64,000 nucleotides of DNA, taken from Ectocarpus siliculosus. Taxonomy: Eukaryota > Sar > Phaeophyceae > Ectocarpales > Ectocarpaceae. The notes beneath the pieces were generated by a model. The model had not been told where the DNA came from and did no database searches. It saw nothing but the letters and a program-made list of their open reading frames with translations. Below are positions 10,849 through 22,283 of this stretch, one piece after another. The stretch's first letter is position 1; each line of letters starts with the position of its first letter. The position numbers and the translations under genes are program-made. The stretch spans positions 577,968-641,967 of the forward strand of contig FN649758.1 in assembly GCA_000310025.1 (NCBI GenBank), in the 5' to 3' direction.

Positions 10849-13189
10849 TCAACCTTCGGAGGCGGCAAGAATAAGTAAATCCGCCGCTCCGGCACACTTG
10901 AGCGCCTCTTCGGAACGCCCCAACGCTTCTAGGGCTTGGGCAAGAGAGAACAAGGCCTCGATGTCGTTGGCGTCGTGCGTTCCGAGTATGTGCCCGCAAA
11001 TCTCAGTGCACCTGTCGATAATCAAAATCGCGCAATATCGATGCTTCAGTCACGGTTTCAAGCCACCCGGATTTAACCGGCCGCCTTAGGGGAAAAAATT
11101 GGGTACCTAGGTTTGAATGCGAGCACCCAAACCTTTCGAATCCGCCGCGCGCAAGCAGCTCTCCCGCCAGCTCCATATGGGCGTCGTAGCACACGGAGTT
11201 TGTGCAGCTGCCAGGACCAATATTTTCTCCCGCTGCGCCTTGTGGCTTTTGCTCCCTGACGCAAAGCTGCACATTGATTCCACGGCAAGGGTTTCCGTGT
11301 TGTTGTTGTTATTGCCTGTGATAGTGCGTTCTTGGCTAGCCCTCATTTACCGATTTACCGCTTTGGGGGCACGTAGATGGGTTATCCCTGCCGACTCAAT
11401 TCCTCGAACATGTAAATGCATTATCGAAAGCACATCGGTGGCGTTCTTCAAGAATTTCCCGTCTGAGGGTGACATGGGGAAAATGTCCATCCTATCCAGA
11501 CGTTATTCACTCGTGCTAGCTTTGTTCCCACGATGCGTAGTTTCTCACCTTCACGCACGTTTCGAGCACCTCAGTCCCCGGCGGCTTTCTGTTATACCCC
11601 ACCTGAAAGCGGAGAAGTGAACGAGGAAAACAATGGTCAACATGGCTTCGTGGCCGAAGGGGGTCGAGCGAGGAGTGGACCGAATGTCGGCCAACCCCAA
11701 GTATTTGAACCTGAGACACAACCCTTTCCAGAATGGGCGGCCTCCCGCGAGGTAACGAAGCCGAGATGGAAACTACGACCCGCAGTGAATTTTGCCATCC
11801 TGTTCTACCTTGATCCCCACTACATTGCGCAGAGTGATATCAATGTTGGTTCAACACGACGAAACGTTCGAACACAGCGTTTTGCAGGAATTATGTTCTT
11901 CGCATGGAGGCTGAATGGATAGTCACTTGCAAGGGGTTCGCCGGTAAAGGGGACCGAGAGGGTGATCAAAACAGAGCCAAACCTAATGCTATTCACTCCA
12001 AACCATTCACTGCTGTGACAAACGGTTTCACTCTCGTGAAGGGTGGTATGGTTAGCGCGGAAACAACCCAATGGTCGTCGTCGTCACTGCACGCCAGGTG
12101 ACACTCAGGTGCACCTGTGGAGGTGGAGGCGATCATTATTCAGCGTCGATTCGCAACATTTGCATTTCATCGGATGGTGCCGTGTATCAACCTCTTGTTG
12201 ACTCCTACCGATGCCCCAGAATACGCAGCGTGTACACCAATCATTTCGTACGGTTCCATTTTGCCTAATTCACTCTCCGAGACCTTCATCGGCCTTCAAA
12301 CCGTGGACGTATGCGTCAGAACACCACGTTTTGCTGCCAGACAGCTTGGGACTGCAGTGCTGCGGTAGATTTCACATGTCCCACAAACACCGCGCAGCGC
12401 CTAACAGGTTGCACCTCGCATGCCCGTTGTGCGGTGACCCAATGTCGCAGGAGAGACTCTGGCTCCGTAGGCAGAATAACGGAGCATTGCCGAAATACCT
12501 CCGAGGCTTCTGAATACGAGGAGCAGCTGGCCGAGAAGTTTCCCATTGTCGTGAAGTATTCTCCCTGTTCCTCCAGAGTGTACGCCAGGCCAAGCCTTTT
12601 TCATGTGGGGGGGCAAGGGCGGCCAGCTGGGAGTAATTGAAAATTGGAGGTGGGGCGGTGCAAGTTCACTTTTCGAGTGGCAAGGCGTGCTAAGATTGCG
12701 GCTAAGCGACTGAGGCATGAAATTGCTAGAAATTTTGTCTGAGGCGCACACGGACAGGAGGATGGGAAAAGCACCAAAAGTAGCGTTGTAAAACAGTACT
12801 CCATCCATGCTTCGCAATGATCGTCAATCCTCGTTTCCCTAGATGTTTGCAGCACCTAAAAGCGATCTGAAACTAATATTTGTATCGATGATGATGAGAC
12901 AATCTCCGCGTTACCACACAGAAAAACGGCGATTGCAGCTGGGAAGCATTGGAAATCAAGACACTTTTCATAAGCATGTTTATAGCCGACAAGGAGACAT
13001 ACAAATGGTGGTAACAGATTTGATTTCTGATGGTGAAACGGGGTATGCAGTGCGAGTGGTCACCTTGACCAGTAGTCGTCCTTTGAAGACTGTTGCACGT
13101 GTTTCCGAAGCGTTTCCGTCGTTTCGAAGTCGGGCACGGACGCCGGTCTATTGGTCTCCCTTTCTGGCGAGGATAATTCCGCCGCCTCT
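10849..13189 (-). CDS. TPR-repeat protein (partial exon model)
   Basis: Minus-strand exons with TPR-like helices. In transcript order they are 13189-13064 (contains PDFETTETLRKHVQQSSK and ends at KDDYWS), 12595-12415 (LGLAYTLEEQGEY, then SYSEASEVFRQCSVILP), 11207-11133 (YDAHMELAGELLARGGFE) and 11011-10849. The last contains THDANDIEALFSLAQALEAL and GRSEEALKCA, with TGA at 10851-10849. Junctions 1-2 (phase 2) and 3-4 (phase 2) join in frame. The junction between the second and third exons does not (phase 0 to phase 2), so an exon between 11208 and 12414 is probably missed or the locus is damaged there. TPR proteins are protein-protein scaffolds; the specific partner is unknown. The 5' end is also unresolved. 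Confidence 0.55.
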
Positions 13190-13719
13190 CTGGTATCGAT
13201 CCCTGGGGGATTTTCGCGAGAAACAACGCGTAAAAGGGGTCCGACGTACAGTAGATGATGTACCAGCTGCAACAATATCCAAATCAATGGGTGGATTGTC
13301 CAGAGAGGTGCGAGCGGCGTGGACGAGTGTGAGGATCGGTTCCATCGTTGAACTGCTCGGCTCTTCTTAGTGTGAGCGCAGGCACGGCATTGAATTGGTT
13401 GTTCAACGGCCGTGTTTCGCGCGTGCCTGAGCTTGTTGCTTGTCTGTAGGCGTACCGGTACTCTGAAGGTTACGATAGTTTCATTGGTATCCCAGCTTAA
13501 TTCAGGCAAATGTGCTAGTCCTATACGAATGTGATTTCTTGATTTGGTCTATATTTTATCAGTCAAAGAATCTGACAACGATTTCGATGCACGCGCACGT
13601 AAAAAACACGAAAAACAAACATAGCCCGCGTAATGGGGGGGGGAAAGCAGCCTCCGGGGCAAGTGACAGATGACTATATGCCCGTTGCTTCACTTTGTTG
13701 CCTCCTACTGCGTTCGATT
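13190..13719. other. Intergenic, nothing recognised
   Basis: No coding or repeat signal that I can support. The 5' exon(s) and promoter of the TPR gene may lie here. Confidence 0.3.
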
Positions 13720-14480
13720 TAGCACGCATCATGTTCGGGTGCACGGGTCAGAGACACATGGTGATGATGCATGCAAAAAACAGAGTAATGAACGCATACT
13801 TGCACATTCTGTACGTAAAATGTAACACGATCGAAACCCGGCGAAATGAGCAGCGTCCGCCGGGTGGGTGACAGAGGTGTGCTCCGATCCTGTCGTTGGC
13901 AGGCTAATCCAGGCCTCGAAGTGGGTAGTCCCGTTGTGGATTGGAGTTTGATGGCAGGTAGGCAAACATACGCACGCGCTAATTGGTCGAGATTGGAGTG
14001 GACAATGGATGCATAGATGGATGGGTAACGTGTTCCGACGAGGAGAGAGAGAGTCATCAATCATCAAGTTGCTGTGTGCGTACGACATAGTGCAAAAACG
14101 CGGGGGAATATAATCCGCGTCGGAAGGTTGCAGCGGCGTGGCCCGAACCCCTCGTTGGCAGGCAAAAAGGGTAGACACATAGACACCTATTCCAGCGTGA
14201 AGGATTTGTCAATCCAGCTCTAGATTGGACGGGGCTTCGATTTTGTGGGGGATAGGCAACGCTAGGCACACATTCATGGAGATGGGGGGCAACTTGGTGC
14301 CCGAAGCACCTGCTGAATGCTCCTGTCCTATCGAAAGGAGCCAACTACACACTATGCCGCGCACGTGGAAACAAAAAGAATTAAATAATGTAACAGCTGA
14401 AACGCCGCGGATCAAGCATCCTCCACGGGGCAAGTGCTGATGTGCCCCGACACTGTCATTGTCAGGCTAATCCCGGGCAG
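13720..14480. repeat. Dispersed repeat family R, left block
   Basis: Alternating related subunits, recognisable by copies of CGTTGGCAGGCAAA or CGTTGGCAGGCTAATCC at 13891, 14148 and (diverged) 14451. Also shared are GGATGCATNGATGGATGGGT, GTTCCGACGAGGA and CATCAATCATCAAGTTG. The same series recurs at 20560-21440. No transposase or polymerase frame is visible. It could be a tandem satellite-like repeat or the ends of a large non-autonomous element split by the LINEs between the two blocks. Confidence 0.65.
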
Positions 14481-14983
14481 GGAGGCAACCATACGCACGC
14501 ATTACCCAGGAAAGACGGATATATGGTCCCTAGCACTGTTGAGAGGGGGATCCTTGAGTTTGGCGGTTGGGAGTTACTGCTGTCGTGAGATCGGGGTAGC
14601 TCGTGAACTGCCAGCTTTGGTAGCTGCAAAAAAATGAGACTGAATCCTAACGCCCCGGCTTGGACACCGGGGCCATGCAGCAGCAGAGAGCACGGTGAGG
14701 GTGGCGGAGTGACCGCACGCCGTGGGGATATGCCCCAGAGAGAGGAAAGGAGAGAGTCTAGAGCTGGAGGGTCGAACCGCTCCGGGACAAGAAGGCAACT
14801 CTATGGGAAACAAGGCAGGAACCGGGGTAACTGTCACGTTAGCCCGAGTGTTCGCAAGAAAATAGCAAAACACAGAAACAGAAACAGAGGGGAAGATGGA
14901 GGAAAAGGAGGCATCGGGCGACGCGTAGGCTGGTTAAGAGAGCAGCGCGCGCCGCCCGAAAAAGAAAGCAGGGTCAACTTCTT

Positions 14984-16500
14984 AGGGTAGCAACCTGGAA
15001 TATGCGGGCTTTGGCTGTAAACGGGGCCAATGGAAACGGGCGAGCCTACAGCGTTCTACACGAGGCAGCGAGACAAGACGTATCGGTGGTAGGAAGGTAG
15101 GAGACACGGAGGGCAGGTCGAACGTTTTTGCAGCAGGGGGTATCCGGGTGTTCTGCTGTGGCAAGGAGACTGGTGGAGTCCATGGTGTGGGGATAGCCGT
15201 CAAAGAGTCACTGTGCACGACATCCACGTTCACTTCGGAGTTTATCGATGAACGACTTATGGCCATTAGGTTTATCTTGGCAGGCCACCGTGGAACGGTC
15301 AACTTCGTAGCCGCGTATGCTCCAACCGAACCTCCAACCACCGACAGCAAGCGTGTGTTCTGGGGGAAACTTGACATTCTCGTGCGGAGGATCCCTTCCA
15401 AAGAATGTGTGGATGTCCTGATGGACGCCAATGCGCGGACGGGAGATAGGTTGGACGAAGGGGACGGAAGGGTAAAAGGAATGTACGGGCGTGAGGAGCT
15501 CAACGACAATGGCAAGCTACTGTTGAATTTCGCAACGGAAAACAGGCTAGCTCTCACGAACACGTTCTTTGAGACACGCAAAGGCGGAACATGGCACACA
15601 TACAACGGTGTGTCGGGAACCGATTGCAAGCGCCTTGACTACATCCTGACAAGGCAGGCACATCACGGCCGAGTGTCTAACGTGGTTGTCATCCCCCAGC
15701 CGGTTCGCCCAGTCAAAACAGACTCAGACCACAATATGGTAGTAGCCACCGTCAACCTTGGTGGCAGGCTTGCCCACAACCGTGCAGTCCGGACTAAACC
15801 GAAACAGAAGCAATTCAACGGACGGGAATTGCAGTTCGAAGCAGCACGGTGTGCGGTGACTAATCGGTTCCTCCTCAACCTCGACACACGACTGGACGAG
15901 CGAACAACCGCCGCCGCGGAATTGGCGACCGACTTTACCAATGCTCTCCTCGAAGCAGCGCGGACGACCCTAGGGGAGGAACCGCGGAGACACCGCAAGC
16001 AGGAGTGGTGTGAGACCCCAGAGACGAGAGCAGCACTGGAAAAGGCCCTTACCAAACGGCGGGAAGCGCGCCGGGCGATGAGGGGCAACTGGAACTCAGC
16101 AACGAGGAGGGTTCTCAAGGAAGCGTGTAAGGGAGTGGCCACAGCAGTCGAAACGGGCATTTATGCCCACCTGGACGGATATGTGACTGAACTCGAAGCA
16201 ATCTACAAAGAACGCGACATGAGAGGACTGTACCAACACCTCAAGAGATCAGTGGGCCTCAGCGGGAGACGAGCGGGGCGACAGCAGTTCGTCGCGGATG
16301 AGAACGGCGTGTTGCTCGGGAACAGGGACGGCATCCTCCAGCGGTGGGCGGGATTCTTCAGCCCCCTACTCAACACCAAATCCCCTACCCTGAACCCAGA
16401 CATCATCAAACGAGTGACGCAGTGGCCAGCGACACGTGATACTCAACAGTTGGAGAGATGCCAGACCTCGAGGAGGTGGAACGGGCAACGAAAGGCCTGA
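14984..16500 (+). pseudogene. LINE apurinic-type endonuclease domain, frameshifted
   Basis: Opens with VATWNMRALAV in one frame, hits TAG at 15098, and continues in another frame from about 15130. That second frame carries the exonuclease-endonuclease-phosphatase motifs: AYAPTEPPTTDS, the acidic VLMDANARTGDR, GTDCKRLDYILT and the catalytic TDSDHNMVVA at about 15720. In a working element it would nick target DNA to prime reverse transcription. The frame then leads into a linker and is lost at about 16455, just before the RT. Confidence 0.8.
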
Positions 16501-17795
16501 AGAACTGGAAGGCACCCGGCCATAACTCCCTCCCTGCCGAATTGCTCAAGATCGATGACGACGAACCCTTCATCCTGGGGCACCTCCATACCATCCTCGT
16601 ACAGGTGTGGAACGGAGGAGATATTCCGCAAGAGTGGAAGGATGCAACCGACAAGGTGCTGTACAAGAAGGGTGACCGGTCCAATTGTTACAGGGGGATT
16701 TCGCTACTATCTCACGTAGGCAAGGTCCCCATCAAGATCATCACCAACCGTCTAAGCGCCTTCTGCGAAGCCAACAACATCCTCCCGGAGTCACAGTGCG
16801 GATTTTGACCCGGGCGATCCCCACCGTGGACATGTTGTTCGTCGTGCGCTGCCTCCAGGAGCTGAGGCGGAGAAAGAAAATACCGCTCTACATGTGCTTC
16901 GTCGACTTGAAGAAGGCGTATGATTCGGTGGACCGAGAGATGCTATGGAAAGTGCTGTCCAGGGCCGGGATTGTCGCGAAACTGATCAAAGTCATCGGCC
17001 AATTCCACGATGGAATGCGGGCCCGGGTGCGCATGGACGACGGAGAACTATCGGACTGGTTCTTCGTCACACAGGGCGTGCGACAAGGATGTGTGCTGTC
17101 CCCACTGCTGTTCAACATCTTCTTCCCCGCCGTCGTCATCCGATTCAACGAGGATGATGTTATTCTGCGGAGCCTGGTGTGCGGAGGGGAAGACGGAAGC
17201 GGGGGGGGGGGAGGAGACACCCCTTGACCGAGTACGGAGGGCAGTATGGGGGATGCTGTATGCCGATGATGCCGGCGTCGTATCGAGGTCTGCAGAAGGA
17301 CTGGCGAGAATGATGGCCATCATCGTTGACGTGTTCGGGAAGTTCAGGCTAACGGTGTCGGAGAAGAAGACGGAGACGCTCCACAGCCCCCCCCCGCTTC
17401 CACCGCTGACCATCGAAGCCGCGGGACAGAAATACGCCCAGACGACCGAGTTCCGGTACCTCGGTGGCCTCGTCAACGAACATGGCGACCTCACCCGGGA
17501 GATCAACTACAGGAGCAGAGGAGCGTGGGCGTGCCTCAGGCGATATGGCCTGGAGCTCTTCGACAGACCGAAAGCGCCATTCCGACTCAAGGTCCGGCTG
17601 CTCCAGGCGGAGGCGATGGAGGCACTGCTGTACGGCTGCATGACATGGTCACCACTCGGCGGCCACTACCAGACGCTGCGGTCGACACACCACCGACTGC
17701 CACTTCGAGCTATCGGGTACAAGCGCAAGAAAGACACCCTACCGGCAGCTCTCTTACGCCTAGACGCTGAAGAGGGTCGAATGCCAGAGCGTTGA
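16458..17795 (+). pseudogene. LINE reverse transcriptase domain, frameshifted
   Basis: RT motifs are readable in three successive frames. First are [16 protein letters not shown] and [18 protein letters not shown] (16458-16808), ending at LPESQCGF followed by TGA. Then FVDLKKAYDSVDREMLWKVL and GVRQGCVLSPLLFNIFF (16812-17227). Then the catalytic YADD at 17259-17270, followed by TEFRYLGGLVNEHGDL, ALLYGCMTW and LRAIGYKRKK. The residues of the active site are intact; the lesions are indels and stops between motifs. Element copies elsewhere in the genome would be needed to judge age. Confidence 0.85.
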
Positions 17796-18285
17796 AGCCA
17801 CGATCCGACAACGACGCCTACTGTTCGCGGGAGCATTGGCAAGGCAGCCGGACGGGCGACTTCCGAAACGACTGATGCTCGGCGAACTGGCGGGAGGGGA
17901 GAAGCGCCGTAGGGGGGGGCAGGAACAGAGCTGGCCGAAGCGTGTGCTCGACGACCTGAAGGCATTCGGGGCCGACCACGGATCTACGACAACCGATCCA
18001 TGTTGTTTCGGAATCCTTGTGCCGAAAGACACGGCACCAATACTAGAGTGGACAGAAGCCGGGAATGTGGAGGGGGGAGTACCCTGGCATGCGGCGGTGC
18101 TGCAGGGAGCTGAAAGGTTCATGGCCTCCTGGCACAAGAAGGAAGAAGAGGCCACCAGACAACGAGCGCTTAAACGAGACCACAAGCCAACAACCAATGG
18201 GGCGGGAAAGGGGACGGACGAGACGGCGAGGGAAGAAAGCAAACGAGAAGAGACGGACCGAGTGGCGCGATACGTGCCGGATTGA
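17796..18285 (+). pseudogene. LINE C-terminal domain fragment
   Basis: Continuation of the same element in a third frame: LARQPDGRLPKRLMLGELAG, then QEQSWPKRVLDDLKAFG, matching the conserved tail found after the RT in RTE-like elements. It ends with a lysine/glutamate-rich stretch and TGA. It is separated from the RT by a TGA at 17793-17795 and a frame change. Confidence 0.7.
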
Positions 18286-18302
18286 ATTTTTTTTAGCCAA
18301 TT

Positions 18303-18510
18303 CCCCCCCCCCCCGGTGTTTGCCATCGGGGTTGGGTTTTCGTCGCTTGGCAACGACGTTGTAAAACAAGCCGCCCCCCCCGGTGTTTGCCATCGGGGTT
18401 TGGGTTTTCGTCGCTTGGCAACGACGTTGTAAAACAAGCCGCCCCCCCCGGTGTTTGCCATCGGGGTTTGGGTTTTCGTCGCTTGGCAACGACGTTGTAA
18501 AACAAGCCAA
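18303..18510 (+). repeat. 68-bp tandem repeat, three copies, at the LINE 3' end
   Basis: Three near-identical units with GGTGTTTGCC starting at 18315, 18382 and 18450 (periods 67 and 68). Each starts with a C run (12, 8 and 8 bases) and ends GACGTTGTAAAACAAGCC. The array is bracketed by AGCCAATTC on both sides. Short 3' tandem repeats are typical of RTE elements. Confidence 0.85.
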
Positions 18511-18985
18511 TTCACTTCGTGAACTCGGCAACCAGGTTACCGTTTTTTGTTTTTACCTCGGTTTTTTTTTTTGGCGGTAACCATAATGGTGGTCGAGTAG
18601 ATCATGTTGTGCGGGGTCGAGAAACCTCACTCCGCGCAACGGGGGATGATCGCACCTCGTTGTGTTAAAATGGTCAAGCTTCCTCGAGGCAGTTACACAG
18701 CGCTTACAACTGTCTCTGGAAGTGAAAGCACCAGAAAATAAATTAAGTCATACGTAGCTGTCATCCGTACGCAAGGAAGTAAGCACAAGATGCCGAACAC
18801 CCTTAGCAGGATGCAGCTCACCCTTCATGCGACTCGCCAAATACCTCACGGCGCTTCGCGCTTGGTGATGTGAGAGCCTGGTCCGGTGAGAACCCGGCGT
18901 GCTCCGTCCCGGCTTTGTAGGGATGCGAGGTCAATGGTCAAACGACTACGGCATGCACGACTATGAGTACACCCCCCCCCCCCCC
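18511..18985 (+). mobile_element. 3' tail of a second LINE family, 5'-truncated
   Basis: Noncoding. Its last ~90 bases (GGTCAATGGTCAAACGACTACGGCA removed to key blocks: GTCAATGGTCAAA and GACTACGGCA) match the end of the LINE at 19857-19913. Both copies finish in ATGAGTACNC followed by a long C run (14 Cs at 18972-18985 here). The upstream part, 18520-18880, is probably 3' UTR or unrelated filler; no coding frame is readable. Confidence 0.5.
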
Positions 18986-19031
18986 ATTTAAAGGCCCCGG
19001 GAAAGTTCCCCGAGAAAAAACCGGTAAAAAT

Positions 19032-19131
19032 NNNNNNNNNNNNNNNNNNNNNNNNNNNNNNNNNNNNNNNNNNNNNNNNNNNNNNNNNNNNNNNNNNNNN
19101 NNNNNNNNNNNNNNNNNNNNNNNNNNNNNNN
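19032..19131. other. Assembly gap, 100 N
   Basis: Exactly 100 N, a conventional placeholder length, so the true distance is unknown. The right edge is a run of 27 Cs (19134-19160) and a 14-C run lies 46 bases to the left, so the gap is probably caused by C homopolymers or by collapse of repeats. Confidence 0.98.
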
Positions 19132-19160
19132 TTCCCCCCCCCCCCCCCCCCCCCCCCCCC

Positions 19161-19915
19161 AACACAGCTTGGGGAAAAGCGACTCCAGGAAAGAAGGGAA
19201 TCAGATGGGACAAGGTGGTAGAGAAGGTTTGGAAGGAGATAGGAGACGAGGAGGAGACGTTGGACACGGAAGGGTTCGGGGGGTTCAAGACGAAAGTCAA
19301 GGAGATGCTAGAGAGTAGGGAGGAGGCAACCCTTCGGAAGAAGGTACGAAGCGAAGACCACTTGGAGATATACGGGAAGTTGAAAGAAGGGAATAGGGAT
19401 GAAGAAGTACTTGGACGGCCCCATGGACTATGCGAAAAACGCTGAAATTGCAATTTCGAGTAGGCGATCTGGACTTGCCAGAACGGAGGACGAGGTATAC
19501 CAGCCGTAGGAGAGAGGAAGAGGAGGATAGACACACATGTCCATGTGGCAAATCGGAGGAGAGTAGACCCCACATAGTTGGGGAGTGTGAGTTGTACAAG
19601 AAGGAAAGAGAGGATCTCGAGGAGGAAATGAGACAGAGAGGGTGTGACATGGACAAGTTTGGTAAATTAGACAACAGCGAAAAAACGATCGCGATAATTG
19701 GGGATAGATGGTGGGCACAAGAGGCCCTAGAGGACGGGGATAAGATGAGCAAGACATTTTTATGGAGTGTGTGGCAGAAACGTAAAGAGCTCCCAAATGT
19801 TGGTGGTGTCTCTAGTAGGTGTAGGAACGGTGCTCCGTCTCGAAAGGGACGCGTGGTCAATGGTCAAATGACTACGGCAAGCAACAAATGAGTACGCTCC
19901 CCCCCCCCCCCCCAA
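19161..19915 (+). mobile_element. LINE 3' fragment with CCHC-like tail domain
   Basis: The C-terminal part of a non-LTR polyprotein, 5'-truncated at the gap. One frame gives RSEDHLEIYGKLKEGN. After a frame change near 19430 the next gives LQFRVGDLDLPERRTRY and then a C-X-C-X8-H-X4-C cluster (CPCGKSEESRPHIVGEC) at about 19537-19590, followed by IAIIGDRWWAQEALEDG and a TGA near 19889. The zinc-binding-like cluster after the RT is typical of several LINE clades. The copy ends in a 15-C run (19899-19913), like the tail at 18972. Confidence 0.7.
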
Positions 19916-20504
19916 CGCTGCACCATTGCACCAACCCCCGACGAGTGATGACGTACCATTACAATGTATCGCTAGTTGGTGGCCATGTTTGCGTGTTTGC
20001 TTGCTCGTTAGTGGTCTCTCCACTGTGTGCCTTTTTCAGTCTCTTATTTCTTCTTGTGTTCGTCCTGGTCCCTTTTTGTCCTCGCTCTTTTTCTTTTTCT
20101 TTTTCTCTTTCCTTCCTGTTTCCTTTTTATTTTTCTCTGTTTCTCTTCTTTCTCTGTTTCTCCCCTCTTCTCTCTTTTTTCTGTGTCAGATGGCCCTGTC
20201 TCTTTTTGCGTTGTGAAGTGCGAAGATTGAACCAAGGGGGTGTACCTCTTTCTCTCTGGCCCGTGATGCTGACTCCTAGTCTCAGTTGTCACCTCGCATA
20301 GCGCGCAGAGGGAGCGGAGGACTCAAGAATATCTGTCGTTGATTTCTATTGACTTGCGGACCCCTCGGGGCCAGTTTATTTGAGTGTAACTTTTTAGGGT
20401 AGGTTAACCTGTGACCACGGGAATCGACCGCGTCGAGTGTTGGATCAGTACGGACACACAAAGGTACTGGGTAGAGAGAGATCGGAACGGTTTTAAATGT
20501 GAAG

Positions 20505-20546
<42 letters not shown>

Positions 20547-20559
20547 AATTGTTCGAGGT
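19916..20559. repeat. Low-complexity stretch: pyrimidine tract and (CAA)n
   Basis: A pyrimidine-rich tract runs from about 20030 to 20190 (blocks of CTTTTT and CTCTTTC). A (CAA)n run lies at about 20507-20543. The open frames over the tract are poly-F/S/L artefacts. No gene seen. Confidence 0.7.
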
Positions 20560-21480
20560 CGGAGTTATTGTACAACGGATGCATGGATTGATAGATGTGT
20601 TCCGACGAAGAAGAGAGAGATCTAAAGCCATCAATCACCAAGCCGTCAAGCTGAAGGCGTGTGTGCGAAATGCGACGGAACATCATACAGTACGTCCGCG
20701 TTCTTGCTGTGCGTGCGGAATGCGGCGCAACATACTTCCGCGTTGGGAGGTTACAGCGGTGAGGCCCTAACCTCTCATTGGCAGGCAAACCTAGTATCAC
20801 ACAGCAACTCCAGCGTCGAAAGGATTGTAAATTCGCTGTAGATTGGATGGAGTGGTCGCCGACAAACATATATCTGTAACCACCAAACGCGGCGGACTAA
20901 GCAGCCTCCGCGGGGCAGATGACACAGGTGTGCCCCGAACCTGTCGTTGGCAGGCAAATCCCTTGCTAATCCCGTTGAAGAACGGAAATTGATGGCAGGT
21001 AGGGAACTATTACACACGCCCAAATTGGTCGAGATCGGATTTATTGCACAATGGATGCATGGATGGATGGGTGTGTTCCGACGAGGAAACGACAGTCATC
21101 AATCATCACGTTGTCGACGTGCGTGCAAAATACGGCGGAACATACGTTCGCGTTGGAAGGTTGCAGAGGTGTGGCCCGAACCTTTCGTTGGCAGGCAAAA
21201 TGGGTAGACACACAGCTGTTTCAGCGTCGAATGACTCGCCAATCCAGCTGCACATTGGACGGGGCTGCAATTTGGTGGAGGATAGGCAACGTTCAGGCAC
21301 AAACTCATCGAGATCGGAGCAATTCGGTGCCAGAGCACCTGCTGCATGCGCGTCTTTCGTGCTTGAAAAGCCCAATGACCGACACAGTCAAACGTTAACG
21401 CAGGAGACGCCAATCAACCTGAAACTTGCTGAGGGTTACTCAAGTATTGCAGGACGGTCGATGGTCTGATTCCTCGCGCC
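20560..21480. repeat. Dispersed repeat family R, right block
   Basis: At least two more unit pairs of the family at 13720-14480, with GTTGGCAGGCAAA at 20779, 20946 and 21187, GGATGCATGGATGGATGGGT near 21051 and CATCAATCATCACGTTG near 21100. Order and orientation match the left block. Confidence 0.65.
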
Positions 21481-22283
21481 TCGGGCTTTCGGGTCCAAAA
21501 AGCGCGTAGTTCGGAGTTTCGAAGTGAACGGCGACAGACAGACAGATGCTTTTTTTTTACCGTTCTGTGCAGCCTATAGAGACCGTAACGGTCCCGTAGA
21601 GGAACAAATCAGCCCTGTCTATTCTATTCTACGTGCTTAACTTCTAGACTAAACTCTGGTTGCGAGTATCGCTTCATGGCTGATCCAACCGAGCGAATCG
21701 ACCAGCGACACCAACATTGGGAAACTGATTCGGCCCAAGCATGTGCCTTTTGTGCAGTTAACCGTGAGTGGAAAACAATTCCGGAACCTACACCTCCGGC
21801 TCCCACCTTCTGGAATGCCTGGTGCGCAGTCGCCGTGGTCCAGCGGCTTCGCCAATGTCTCCGCTTGTTTCGCATTTGTTGTTCGTCCTCTTTGGAAGAA
21901 GGAGGGCTGCGTGGAAGTTTTCGGCTCCGTGGTAGAGGAGGAAATCGAAGATGGTGGTTCCTCTGCATTTCTCGTTTCGTCGGGAGGTGTCGATAGGTGT
22001 TTCAGGGCCTCCTGAAGCACTCGGGTGTGCTGTCGACCTTCTCCGGTGAGACTCGTTGACGGTAAGCCGTGCTGGGTCGATCCCAGAGGAGGCTCCTTTG
22101 CCTGTGGGGACCACACGCTTGCCTGTTGGTTGTGGCCTTGCTTAGCCCGGCAACATTCGTTGGGAATTTGAACGTACCCGGCACGCACGTCACCCGAGGA
22201 CTTCCTGAGACAGCCTTTGGACCGGTCACTGCTGCAACGGAGCGCCGTGTGCCGCACATGGATTTCACGGAGGGCATGTTCTG

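Larger units (their letters stand above)
14634..18510 (+). mobile_element. RTE-like non-LTR retrotransposon (LINE), inactivated
   Basis: Near full-length element. It has a basic N-terminal region (14634-14990), an endonuclease (14984-16500), a reverse transcriptase (16458-17795), a C-terminal domain ending in TGA at 18283-18285, and a 3' end of three 68-bp tandem repeats. The endonuclease starts VATWNMRAL and the C-terminal region contains RLPKRLMLGELAGG; both are typical of the RTE clade. The coding sequence changes frame at least five times (near 15120, 16455, 16805, 17205 and 17795). It also has stops at 15098 (TAG) and 16806 (TGA), so it cannot make the polyprotein as read. The 17202-17212 shift is in a G homopolymer and might be a sequencing error. 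Confidence 0.85.

Noticed and set aside
20030-20230. Poly-F/S/L frames that look like membrane proteins
   Set aside because: They are translations of a pyrimidine tract.
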